Translations under genes and position numbers: made by a program
The notes under the pieces: model-generated
What the model was told of the DNA's origin: nothing
The model's input: only the letters and a program-made list of their open reading frames with translations
Database searches by the model: none
Shown here: piece by piece, positions 1-6,175 of the stretch
Position numbering within the stretch: position 1 is the first letter of the stretch
How the letters are laid out: each line of letters starts with the position of its first letter
Assembly: GCA_035470525.1 (NCBI GenBank)
Contig: DATIQT010000116.1
Coordinates: 1-9,667, forward strand
DNA length: 9,667 nt
Origin: CALXSC01 sp035470525
GTDB lineage: Bacteria; Pseudomonadota; Alphaproteobacteria; Rickettsiales; UBA1997
Direction of reading: 5' to 3'

Positions 1-155
1 TAAACCTAACTTTTGCTTTAATATACTTTGTCGCTTTAAAATTTTATTGTCTCACCGTATTAAGTTATACGCTATCGCAATAAAATTTTAAATCTCCTCG
101 TATATTTTTGCAAAAGCGGTTTATTTAGTGGTTAAGTGAAAGTTGTTTGACTATA
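1..155 (-). mobile_element. Palindromic MITE-like element, copy 1 (cut by window edge)
   Basis: This is a copy, in reverse orientation, of the ~188 bp element also found at 6176-6364 and 9470-9657. Its right end reads GTTTGACTATA (145-155), the same terminus as the other copies. By alignment with copy 2 about 32 bp of the other end lie outside the window. It has no coding capacity. Like copy 3, and unlike copy 2, it carries an asymmetric CGC step (caaaagcgg near 111-119), which marks a subfamily. It lies just downstream of the rnhB stop, so it ends the minus-strand gene block. It is probably a non-autonomous transposable element; the transposase source is not in the window. Confidence 0.8.
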
Positions 156-163
156 ATAGAAAA

Positions 164-190
164 TTTTATGCAATGGGTCTAATAAATTTA
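164..190 (-). repeat. Short intergenic motif, TATTAGACC type, copy 1
   Basis: Read on the minus strand this stretch begins TATTAGACCCATTGCA and continues TAAAATTTT, overlapping and following the rnhB stop codon. The same layout (TATTAGACC, three variable bases, TGCA, then TAAAATTTT) recurs after glyQS at 9215-9239, and a shorter match lies at 6127-6142. It may be the terminus of a second repeat family, possibly the foldback element at 9215-9469. It is too short to be certain. Confidence 0.4.
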
Positions 191-814
191 AATGTGAATA
201 AAACTTTTCCTATGATATTTTGATAATCCATATTTTTTTAGTGCTTTCATATGTTCAGAAGTTCCATATCCTTTATTCTTCACCCAATTATATTCCGGAA
301 ATTCTAAATCCATTTTTCTTAACAATCTATCTCTAGTAACTTTTGCAATTATTGAAGCTGTTGCGATGGATACGCTTTTTTCATCACCTTTAATTATAAA
401 TTCTGCTTTTGTCTGAATATCTGGAACAAAATTTCCATCTACTATAACTAAATCTATACTTAAAGAACATTTTTCAATTAGATTTTTATAGGCTCTCTCC
501 ATTGATAATTTTGTAGCATTCCTTATATTAAATTCTTCAATTTCTTCAATACTTCCTTCACCTATACCAAATATAATTTTTTTCTCACTTTCTAATTCTA
601 ATATTTTATTAAAAATTTTTTCTCTATTTTTTTCTGTGATTTGTTTTGAATCATTAATTTCAACAGGACAAACAGTTCTGTCCAATATCAAAGCACATGC
701 TGAAAACACTGGTCCACATAAAGGACCCCTACCTGCTTCATCAATTCCTGCTACTAGTTTTAGATTGTAAGAATCCTCTATATCAAAGGTTGGTTTAATA
801 GCTTTTATAAGCAT
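188..814 (-). CDS. rnhB: Ribonuclease HII
   Basis: Cytoplasmic type 2 RNase H, which cuts the RNA strand of RNA:DNA hybrids and removes single misincorporated ribonucleotides from DNA. At 208 aa it is full length for the family. The signature GIDEAGRGPLCGP lies at residues 23-35. The likely metal-binding acidic residues are D25, E26, D126 (in VDGN) and D144 (in KGD). The conserved block SIIAKVTRDR (154-163) and a C-terminal KGYGT...HRKSF segment are also present. The ATG start lies 20 bp inside the end of the upstream dioxygenase-like gene, in another frame, so the two are probably translated from one transcript with coupling. It is the last gene of the minus-strand block, and a palindromic repeat follows 32 bp after its stop. 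Nothing suggests loss of function. The assignment is secure. Confidence 0.97.
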   Translation of the reverse strand: MLIKAIKPTFDIEDSYNLKLVAGIDEAGRGPLCGPVFSACALILDRTVCPVEINDSKQITEKNREKIFNKILELESEKKIIFGIGEGSIEEIEEFNIRNATKLSMERAYKNLIEKCSLSIDLVIVDGNFVPDIQTKAEFIIKGDEKSVSIATASIIAKVTRDRLLRKMDLEFPEYNWVKNKGYGTSEHMKALKKYGLSKYHRKSFIHI

Positions 815-1451
815 GAATTCCGTCCATAATGATGTTGAAAGTTGCTATTTTTCCATCTTGTGGTTTATCACGATCATAATTAACGACTTTTGCAGTTAAC
901 AAATCTCTATCTTCTTTACTATAAGACATATATTGTGGGTCTTTTTTGTTTAAAAAATGGTTCTCAAAATAAACTTCTGTTTCTATAGTTGCAAATTTTG
1001 GGTGAGAAATAATTATATTAATATGAGGTGCTCTACCTTTTATTACACCTGGAAAAATTGTCTTAAATCCATATCTACCTAAATTGTCACTTTTTGCTGT
1101 TCCTGACATTAAAAAATTTTCATCAACATAAACACTGTCTTCTTCTAATAGTGTTTGATATTTTCCTGCGGAGTTTGTTTGCCAAATTTTCACGGTTGCA
1201 CCTTCTATTGGTACACCAAAAGCATCAGTAATTACTCCTTTCAAATACAATAATTCACCAGTAGCAACATCAAAAGAACCAACATATCTTGTTAAATCAT
1301 TACTAGTATTAAAATTATCAGGTTTTGATAAAGTGTTAATAACTAAACCTTCTGGTGTTTGTTTTTGTGGTGTAAACATATCAAACTTTTTAGCATAAGA
1401 GTTTGAAACAAATAACACAGAAAATAAAAAAACCAAAATATATTTTTTCAT
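795..1451 (-). CDS. Exported intradiol dioxygenase-like protein with incomplete iron site
   Basis: A 218 aa protein with an N-terminal signal peptide (KK, hydrophobic stretch about 4-16, likely cleavage after SYA at residue 20), so it is probably periplasmic or secreted. Residues ~68-212 resemble the intradiol ring-cleavage dioxygenase fold of protocatechuate 3,4-dioxygenase beta chain: GVITDAFGVPIEGATVKIWQ, then AGKY, GRYGFKTIFPG, RAPHI, and a C-terminal VYFE...FNIIMDG. In true enzymes iron is held by two Tyr and two His. Here Y98 (AGKY) and H143 (APHI) match. The second Tyr, normally right after PG in PGPYPW, is replaced around V136-I137, and the second His of HIH is N145. Ring-cleaving activity is therefore doubtful. 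No partner subunit or aromatic pathway gene is nearby. It sits between the phosphatase gene (64 bp gap) and rnhB (20 bp overlap). No clear Shine-Dalgarno sequence precedes the start. The fold assignment is firm; the function is unknown. Confidence 0.85.
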   Translation of the reverse strand: MKKYILVFLFSVLFVSNSYAKKFDMFTPQKQTPEGLVINTLSKPDNFNTSNDLTRYVGSFDVATGELLYLKGVITDAFGVPIEGATVKIWQTNSAGKYQTLLEEDSVYVDENFLMSGTAKSDNLGRYGFKTIFPGVIKGRAPHINIIISHPKFATIETEVYFENHFLNKKDPQYMSYSKEDRDLLTAKVVNYDRDKPQDGKIATFNIIMDGIHAYKSY

Positions 1452-1515
1452 AAAATTTAAAATGATAAAATAATTATTTATATTCTAATTTAAAAAAACT
1501 TATTGTCTATTCATT

Positions 1516-2109
1516 TTAAGAATTTTTAATTCTTCTAATTATTTTAATATTCTCTCCATCAAATTCAGCTTCTATACACTCACAATTATGCAAACCACTA
1601 TCATCTTCAAAATCAGTAGCTCTTATAAATTCTCTTAAGGCAAAACCATGAGAAGCTATTCCTATAATATCATATTCACTATTTTTACAAATATCTAATA
1701 TAGTATTAAACATTCTATCTCTAACTTCTCTTTTAGTTTCTCCATTAGGTAATCTAAAATCTAAGTGTTCATGACGAGAATGTGAAAATTTTTCATAATT
1801 TTCTTCACCAATAAACTTTTTTACGTCTTCTTTTAACATTCCTTCACAATCTCCACCATCTAGTTCTTGTAATTCATTAATGGTTTCAATATCAACATTA
1901 ATCAATTCCGCTAAAATTTGACCAGTTTTATATGCTCTTTTCAAAGGACTTGAGTAAACATATTCAATACCACAATTTTTTAATAATTCAGCATTTTCTT
2001 CTGCTTGTCTTAAGCCTGTTTCATTCAATTCTATATCTGCTAAATATTGGATTCTACTTTCCAAATTCCAATTTGTTTCTCCATGTCTAAATAAATATAA
2101 TTTTTTCAT
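1516..2109 (-). CDS. Histidine phosphatase (phosphoglycerate mutase family)
   Basis: A 197 aa cytoplasmic protein of the histidine phosphatase superfamily, branch 1. The signature FRHGETNWN lies at residues 7-15, with R8 and phospho-accepting H9. SSPLKRAYKTG (53-63) supplies phosphate-pocket R58. E82 (in QELDGGDCEG) is the likely general acid. The second catalytic histidine is H154 in ASHG. Family members include phosphoglycerate mutases, alpha-ribazole phosphatase and broad phosphatases. The short length and lack of the mutase-type insertion favour a phosphatase, but the substrate cannot be told and no cobalamin genes are nearby. The ATG is preceded by a good Shine-Dalgarno sequence (CGGAG, at 2116-2120) and by a strong promoter, so it is likely the first gene of the minus-strand block. 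Confidence 0.92.
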   Translation of the reverse strand: MKKLYLFRHGETNWNLESRIQYLADIELNETGLRQAEENAELLKNCGIEYVYSSPLKRAYKTGQILAELINVDIETINELQELDGGDCEGMLKEDVKKFIGEENYEKFSHSRHEHLDFRLPNGETKREVRDRMFNTILDICKNSEYDIIGIASHGFALREFIRATDFEDDSGLHNCECIEAEFDGENIKIIRRIKNS

Positions 2110-2143
2110 ACTATACTCCGTAACTTTTTTATTTAAAAACTAA

Positions 2144-2172
2144 ATTGTATTGCATATCTTGTTATTTGTCAA
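2144..2172 (-). promoter_or_regulatory. Sigma70-type promoter for the minus-strand block
   Basis: On the minus strand, TTGACA (2172-2167) is followed by a 17 bp spacer and TACAAT (2149-2144). The -35 is perfect and the -10 has one mismatch. Transcription would start near 2137, giving a short leader with Shine-Dalgarno CGGAG and the phosphatase ATG at 2109. It is the clearest promoter in the window. Confidence 0.75.
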
Positions 2173-2209
2173 TTTTATTTGATTTTATAAAGTATTGGAT
2201 TATATATAT

Positions 2210-2227
2210 TAATGTTAATAAACATTA
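2210..2227. promoter_or_regulatory. Operator-like inverted repeat
   Basis: TAATGTT-AATA-AACATTA is a perfect 7 bp inverted repeat with a 4 bp spacer, ending 4 bp before the ATG of the NadE-like gene and between two divergent genes. It could be a repressor site or a weak hairpin near the ribosome binding region. In such AT-rich DNA it could also be chance. Confidence 0.35.
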
Positions 2228-2231
2228 TAAA

Positions 2232-3290
2232 ATGAAAATATTTTTAGCTAAAACATTTTTAAAACCGGCTGATATAGATTTTAATTATTCAAAAATTTTA
2301 GCAGTTTATGAAGAAGCTGTTAAGGATAATTGTGATTTATTGATTTTTGGGGAAATGTCTATTACTGGATTTCCAGTTTATGATGAATTATTAGATGAAA
2401 GTTTTATAAAAAAAAGTGATGAGTTACTTGAAAAAATAGTTGATAGCACAAAAGGTAAAAAGACGAGAATTTTACTTGGTTGTCCGTATTTTATAAAAGA
2501 GCATGAAAAAGAAGGTATAATAAAAAAATCTGAGTTATTTAATTCTGTTATTTTAATTAATGATGGTTATATTGATTCAATTAGCAGTAAAACAAATATA
2601 TCTAAATTAAATTTATTTAATGAATATAGATATTTTGATAAAGAAGCGGTTTTAAAAAGTATAAATTATGAAAATGATAATTTTGATGTTTTAATCGATG
2701 ATGATATTTTGGAAAATAAAAATATTTTGTATATAAAAGAAAGAGATACTGATTTTGTTATATGTTTAGATTGTGAACTTCAACAAAATATAAATACTAA
2801 AAAAAAGCAATTAATAAAAATTGCTAAATGGACAGGTAAAAATATAATATATTTAAATAATTTATCTTATGATATTAAAAACGAATATTCTTTTTTAGGA
2901 GAAAGTTTTGTTGTAAATAATATTGGTGAGATTATTTACGAAAATGAATCAATTAATGAAGATTTATTAAAGTTTGAAACTAATATTGTTAATGGAAAAA
3001 TACTTATAAAAAATATAAACAAAATTAGCAAAAATATGGATTTCTTTGATATAATTGCTAATAATTATAAAGAAAAAACTATAATTTGCGAAATTACTGG
3101 TAAAAATTCTTTGCCAAAATCAAAAAATATTAAATTAATAACATTTGATGAAAAATTAAAAGATGAAAATGTAGAATTTGTAAATTATAAAAATTATGCT
3201 AAAAATATAAAGTTAGATGGAGCATTTAAAAATATTATTATGCAAAATTTAAGTATTAAAAATAAAGTTGACTTTTTTTTAAAGAGATAG
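2232..3290 (+). CDS. NAD+ synthetase glutaminase-domain-like protein (nitrilase fold), no synthetase domain
   Basis: A 352 aa protein whose first ~265 residues resemble the nitrilase-type glutaminase half of glutamine-dependent NAD+ synthetase. The catalytic Glu-Lys-Cys triad appears intact: E41 (in LLIFGEMSITGFP), K120 (SSKTNISKLNLFNEYRYF, compare KHHLPNYGVFDEKRYF in NadE), and C178 (VICLDCE, compare ICED). The spacing is close to that of NadE. SFLGESFVVN matches the later FDGGS-type segment. The family's C-terminal ATP-pyrophosphatase domain, with its SGGxDS motif, is absent. Residues ~270-352 are a Lys/Asn/Ile-rich tail I do not recognise. It may be a stand-alone amidase or a reduced NadE remnant working with a separate synthetase. 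The start at M1 (MKIFLAK) is chosen over an in-frame ATG at 2145, which would run through the divergent promoter. No Shine-Dalgarno sequence is evident. It is followed 51 bp later by rpmF. Confidence 0.75.
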   Translation: MKIFLAKTFLKPADIDFNYSKILAVYEEAVKDNCDLLIFGEMSITGFPVYDELLDESFIKKSDELLEKIVDSTKGKKTRILLGCPYFIKEHEKEGIIKKSELFNSVILINDGYIDSISSKTNISKLNLFNEYRYFDKEAVLKSINYENDNFDVLIDDDILENKNILYIKERDTDFVICLDCELQQNINTKKKQLIKIAKWTGKNIIYLNNLSYDIKNEYSFLGESFVVNNIGEIIYENESINEDLLKFETNIVNGKILIKNINKISKNMDFFDIIANNYKEKTIICEITGKNSLPKSKNIKLITFDEKLKDENVEFVNYKNYAKNIKLDGAFKNIIMQNLSIKNKVDFFLKR

Positions 3291-3296
3291 TATTTT
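3268..3296 (+). promoter_or_regulatory. Possible promoter for the rpmF operon
   Basis: TTGACT (3268-3273), a 17 bp spacer, then TATTTT (3291-3296), overlapping the end of the NadE-like gene and 45 bp before the rpmF ATG. The -35 is good and the -10 only moderate. The position is right for a promoter driving rpmF-plsX-fabH-ybeY. Confidence 0.45.
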
Positions 3297-3341
3297 TATC
3301 AACATAAATTGAGAAAAGTAAAAATTTAATAGAGGATTAAA

Positions 3342-3566
3342 ATGGCAGTTCCAAAGAAAAAAACGAGTCAGTCAAGAAAAGGTTTAAGAAGAGGTGGAAA
3401 TGGCACTTACAGAACAGATTTGCCAAATGTTATGATTGATAAAGATACAGGGGAATTTAAATTATCTCATCATATTTCTTTAGATGGTTATTATAACGGG
3501 AAAAAAGTCTTGAAAGAAAAACCAGCTAAGAAAAAAGCTGAGGAGACTGAGGAGAAGAACTCCTAA
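3342..3566 (+). CDS. rpmF: 50S ribosomal protein L32
   Basis: A 74 aa large-subunit ribosomal protein. The N-terminus MAVPKKKTSQSRKGLRRG is the family signature, followed by KDTGEFKLSHHISLDGYYNG (34-53), as in alphaproteobacterial L32. It lacks the four cysteines of zinc-binding L32 forms. The C-terminus (about residues 58-74) is a charged Lys/Glu extension beyond the usual ~60 aa. A good Shine-Dalgarno sequence (AGAGGA, 3331-3336) precedes the ATG. It leads the conserved rpmF-plsX-fabH cluster, with a 23 bp gap to plsX. A small hairpin covers its stop codon. Confidence 0.97.
   Translation: MAVPKKKTSQSRKGLRRGGNGTYRTDLPNVMIDKDTGEFKLSHHISLDGYYNGKKVLKEKPAKKKAEETEEKNS
3550..3564 (+). other. Small hairpin over the rpmF stop codon
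   Basis: AGGAG (3550-3554) and CTCCT (3560-3564) form a perfect 5 bp stem around AAGAA, ending at the first base of the rpmF TAA. The left arm is Shine-Dalgarno-like and would be masked. There is no T-run after it, so it is not a terminator. A role in limiting plsX translation, or RNA processing between rpmF and plsX, is speculative. Confidence 0.3.
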
Positions 3567-3589
3567 TTGGTTTAACAACGGGAAAAATC

Positions 3590-4636
3590 TTGGATAGTAA
3601 GATTGTAATAGCTTTGGATTGTATGGGTGGCGATAATGCCCCAGCTTCTGTTATAGAAGGATTAAACCTTTTAGAAGAAAGTATAAAAGATAATTCATTT
3701 TTTTTACTTTATGGTGATGAAAGGAAAATCAATAAATATTTACTAAAATATCCAGATGTTCAAAAAATTTCAAAGGTTTATCATACTGAAACTTATATAA
3801 CAGGTGAAGATAAACCTTCTTTAGCTTTAAGAAAAAGAGATTCAAGCATAAGATTAGCTATTGATGCAGTTAAATCTGGAGAGGCTCATGCAGCAATTTC
3901 TGCTGGTAATACAGGTGCTTTAATGGGTATTTCAAAGATGATTTTAAAGACAATACCTGGTATTGATAGACCAGCTTTAATAACACTTATACCAAATTTT
4001 TTAGGCAGATCTACAGCATTGCTTGATATGGGTGCTAATATTGATTGTGATTCAACAAATTTATTCCAATTCGCTATTATGGGTTCAGCTTTTTATAAGG
4101 CTGCTAGAGAATGTAGTAATCCAAAAATTGCGATTTTGAATGTTGGTTCAGAAGAAATGAAAGGAAATGATGCTGTAAAAAATGCTTCACAAATGTTAAA
4201 AGAAAGTAATTTAAAAGATAATTTCTTAGGTTATATTGAAGGTGATGACATAATGAAAGGTTTAGCTGATGTTGTAGTTACTGATGGATTTACTGGAAAT
4301 GTAGCTTTAAAAGCAATGGAAGGAGCAAGTAAATTCTTTGCTAGTGTCATGAAAGACGGTTTTTCTGGTAGTATAATGTCAAAAATTGGTTATTTATTAG
4401 CAAGTAGCAGTATAAATAAAGCTAAGAAAAAAATCGATCACAAACAACACAATGGGGCAATGCTAGTTGGTTTAAATGGAATCGTTGTTAAAAGTCATGG
4501 TAATGCTGACAAAATTTCTTTCGCTCATGCTATACGAAATACAATCAATTTAGTTAAAAATAAAATTAATGATGAAATTATATCTTCAATTCAATTGAGT
4601 GATTTTGAACAAGAAGAAAATGATACAAAGGATTAG
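3590..4636 (+). CDS. plsX: Phosphate acyltransferase PlsX
   Basis: A 348 aa enzyme that makes acyl-phosphate from acyl-ACP and phosphate, the first step of the PlsX/PlsY route to phosphatidic acid; it is a soluble protein that associates with the membrane. Family hallmarks are IALDCMGGDNAP (6-17), RKRDSSIRLAIDAV, the AISAGNTGALM block, LLDMGANIDCD, DVVVTDGFTGNVALKAMEG and a C-terminal SHGNAD segment. The start is TTG at 3590: it places the first residue 11 before the CMGGD methionine, as in E. coli PlsX (MTRLTLALDVMGGD), while the first in-frame ATG would remove this conserved strand. The Shine-Dalgarno sequence is weak (CGGGA, 3579-3583). It lies 23 bp after rpmF and 1 bp before fabH, so it is cotranscribed. 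Confidence 0.96.
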   Translation: MDSKIVIALDCMGGDNAPASVIEGLNLLEESIKDNSFFLLYGDERKINKYLLKYPDVQKISKVYHTETYITGEDKPSLALRKRDSSIRLAIDAVKSGEAHAAISAGNTGALMGISKMILKTIPGIDRPALITLIPNFLGRSTALLDMGANIDCDSTNLFQFAIMGSAFYKAARECSNPKIAILNVGSEEMKGNDAVKNASQMLKESNLKDNFLGYIEGDDIMKGLADVVVTDGFTGNVALKAMEGASKFFASVMKDGFSGSIMSKIGYLLASSSINKAKKKIDHKQHNGAMLVGLNGIVVKSHGNADKISFAHAIRNTINLVKNKINDEIISSIQLSDFEQEENDTKD

Positions 4637-4637
4637 A

Positions 4638-5597
4638 ATGACAAACACTAAGATTATAGGAACAGGTTCATATTTACCTGAGAAGGTGATGATAAATGCC
4701 GATTTAGAAAAGCTTGTAGAAACAACAAATGAATGGATAGTTGAAAGAACTGGTATAGAAGAAAGAAGAATAGCTGCTGATAATGAATTAACTTCTGATT
4801 TAGCATTAAAAGCTTCACTAGAAGCGATAAAATCTAGTGGTATTGAGAAAAACAATATAGATGTAGTTATTGTAGCAACAACAACACCTGACAGAACTTT
4901 TCCATCTACCGCTACTATTCTGCAAAATAAATTAGGAATATCTGATAATTGTTTTGCATTTGATGTACAAGCTGTTTGTGGTGGTTTTGTTTATGCTTTA
5001 ACAGTAGCAAATAGTTTTATAAAATCAGGACAAGTAAAAACAGCACTAGTCGTAGCTGCTGAAACTATATCAAGAATAATTGATTGGAAAGACAGAAATA
5101 CTTGTGTTTTATTTGGAGATGGAGCAGGGGCTGTTATTGTCCAAGCGACTGAAGAAAATAGCGGAATTTTAAATTGTGATTTACACTCCGATGGTCAATA
5201 TGGAGATTTATTAAAGACAAGTGGTGGAGTTTCATTAAATCAACAATCTGGTTTCGTACAAATGGAAGGAAAAGAAATATTTAAACTTGCAACAACTAAA
5301 ATGGTAGAATCAGTTCTTGAAAATCTTAAAAAATGTGGCTTAGATATATCAAACTTAAATTTGTTAATTCCACATCAAGCTAACAAAAGAATTATAGATG
5401 CTACAGCAAGAAAATTAAACTTAACAGATGAACAAGTGATAGTTACAATTCAAAAACAAGCAAATACTTCTGCAGCGACTATTCCTTTAGCTTTAGATTA
5501 TGCTGTAAAAAACAATAGAATAAAAAAAGACGACATAGTTTTATTAGAGGCACTCGGGGGTGGTTTAGTTTGGGGTTCAATAATAATAAAATGGTAA
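4638..5597 (+). CDS. fabH: 3-oxoacyl-ACP synthase III (KAS III)
   Basis: A 319 aa cytoplasmic enzyme that starts type II fatty acid synthesis by condensing acetyl-CoA with malonyl-ACP. The catalytic triad is complete: C114 (in AVCGGF), H246 (in IPHQAN) and N276 (in QANTSAA), matching C112/H244/N274 of E. coli FabH. Other hallmarks are TTNEWIVERTGIEERR near the N-terminus, GDGAGAV (160-166) and the C-terminal EALGGGLVWG. The ATG at 4638 is chosen because it gives the family N-terminus (MTNTKIIGTGSYLP); an in-frame ATG at 4599 lies inside plsX. It starts one base after the plsX stop with AAAGGA (4627-4632) as Shine-Dalgarno, so translation is probably coupled. Its stop overlaps the ybeY start. 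Confidence 0.97.
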   Translation: MTNTKIIGTGSYLPEKVMINADLEKLVETTNEWIVERTGIEERRIAADNELTSDLALKASLEAIKSSGIEKNNIDVVIVATTTPDRTFPSTATILQNKLGISDNCFAFDVQAVCGGFVYALTVANSFIKSGQVKTALVVAAETISRIIDWKDRNTCVLFGDGAGAVIVQATEENSGILNCDLHSDGQYGDLLKTSGGVSLNQQSGFVQMEGKEIFKLATTKMVESVLENLKKCGLDISNLNLLIPHQANKRIIDATARKLNLTDEQVIVTIQKQANTSAATIPLALDYAVKNNRIKKDDIVLLEALGGGLVWGSIIIKW

Positions 5598-6103
5598 TGT
5601 GTAATATAAACATTGACTTGTTAATACAAGATAAACACTGGAAAAAAGAGGAAAATATTAACAGAAATTTAATGGAGGATATTTTTAGGTTGGTTTTTGA
5701 CCACTTAAAAATTCCCTTATGCAAGAGAAATATAGAAATTTCAATAACATTAACGGATGATGATAATATAAAAGTTCTCAATAGAGATTATAGACATAAA
5801 GATAAAGCAACAAATGTTTTAACTTTTTCTTTATATAACAATAAAGACAACATATTAGACGATATGCAAAAACTACCTTTTATGTCTTTAGGTGATATCG
5901 TTTTTTCTTATGATACAATTAGAAAAGAAGCAGAAGAACAGGATAAAGAATTTAAAAATCATTTTATTCATATGCTAATTCATAGTTATTTGCATCTTTT
6001 TTCTTATGATCATATTAAAGAAAAAGATAGAGAAAACATGGAACAAATTGAAATTGATATTTTAAAAAAATTAAATATAGAAAATCCATATATACTTAAT
6101 TAA
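5597..6103 (+). CDS. ybeY: Endoribonuclease YbeY (16S rRNA maturation factor)
   Basis: A 168 aa zinc-dependent endoribonuclease family protein involved in 16S rRNA 3' end processing and ribosome quality control. The metal-binding motif H-x3-H-x5-H is present as HSYLHLFSYDH, with the usual glycines (HGFLHLLGYDH in many bacteria) changed to serine. NVLTFSL and SLGDIVFSYD are the other conserved blocks, and the central NRDYRHKDKATN matches the family. The ATG at 5597 overlaps the fabH stop by one base (TAATG), typical of reinitiation, and no good Shine-Dalgarno sequence is seen. In-frame ATGs at 5570 and 5591 would lie inside fabH. YbeY is more often found beside phoH/ybeZ; here it closes the lipid operon. 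Confidence 0.94.
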   Translation: MCNINIDLLIQDKHWKKEENINRNLMEDIFRLVFDHLKIPLCKRNIEISITLTDDDNIKVLNRDYRHKDKATNVLTFSLYNNKDNILDDMQKLPFMSLGDIVFSYDTIRKEAEEQDKEFKNHFIHMLIHSYLHLFSYDHIKEKDRENMEQIEIDILKKLNIENPYILN

Positions 6104-6113
6104 GTATATTTTT
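6090..6113 (+). terminator. AT-rich hairpin plus T-run after ybeY
   Basis: A perfect 20 bp palindrome (6090-6109, ATATACTTAATTAAGTATAT) contains the ybeY stop codon and is followed by TTTT. The shape is that of a rho-independent terminator, but there is only one G:C pair, and a perfect palindrome has a tight loop, so the strength is doubtful. Confidence 0.35.
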
Positions 6114-6126
6114 GAATAATTATTTA

Positions 6127-6142
6127 TATGCTGGGTCTAATA
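6127..6142 (-). repeat. Short intergenic motif, TATTAGACC type, copy 2
   Basis: On the minus strand this reads TATTAGACCCAGCATA; the first ten bases are identical to the copy after rnhB. It lies 33 bp before copy 2 of the palindromic element. The rest of the ybeY-element gap shows nothing else recognisable. Confidence 0.3.
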
Positions 6143-6175
6143 GTTGAAATTTATTATTTTGATTTGTAACAGATT

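Noticed and set aside
1519..1533. AGAATT-TTT-AATTCT hairpin at the end of the phosphatase gene as a terminator
   Set aside because: The stem is short and AT-only apart from one pair, and no T-run follows in the gene direction; the downstream gene is only 64 bp away.
2145..2231. Longer N-terminus for the NadE-like protein
   Set aside because: The extra 29 residues are not family-like and would be coded within the divergent promoter.
4586..4855. Minus-strand open frame opposite plsX/fabH
   Set aside because: It is antisense to the well-supported plsX and fabH sequence, with no family match; other antisense frames at 5479-5781, 6815-7042, 7088-7321 and 7510-7731 are rejected for the same reason.
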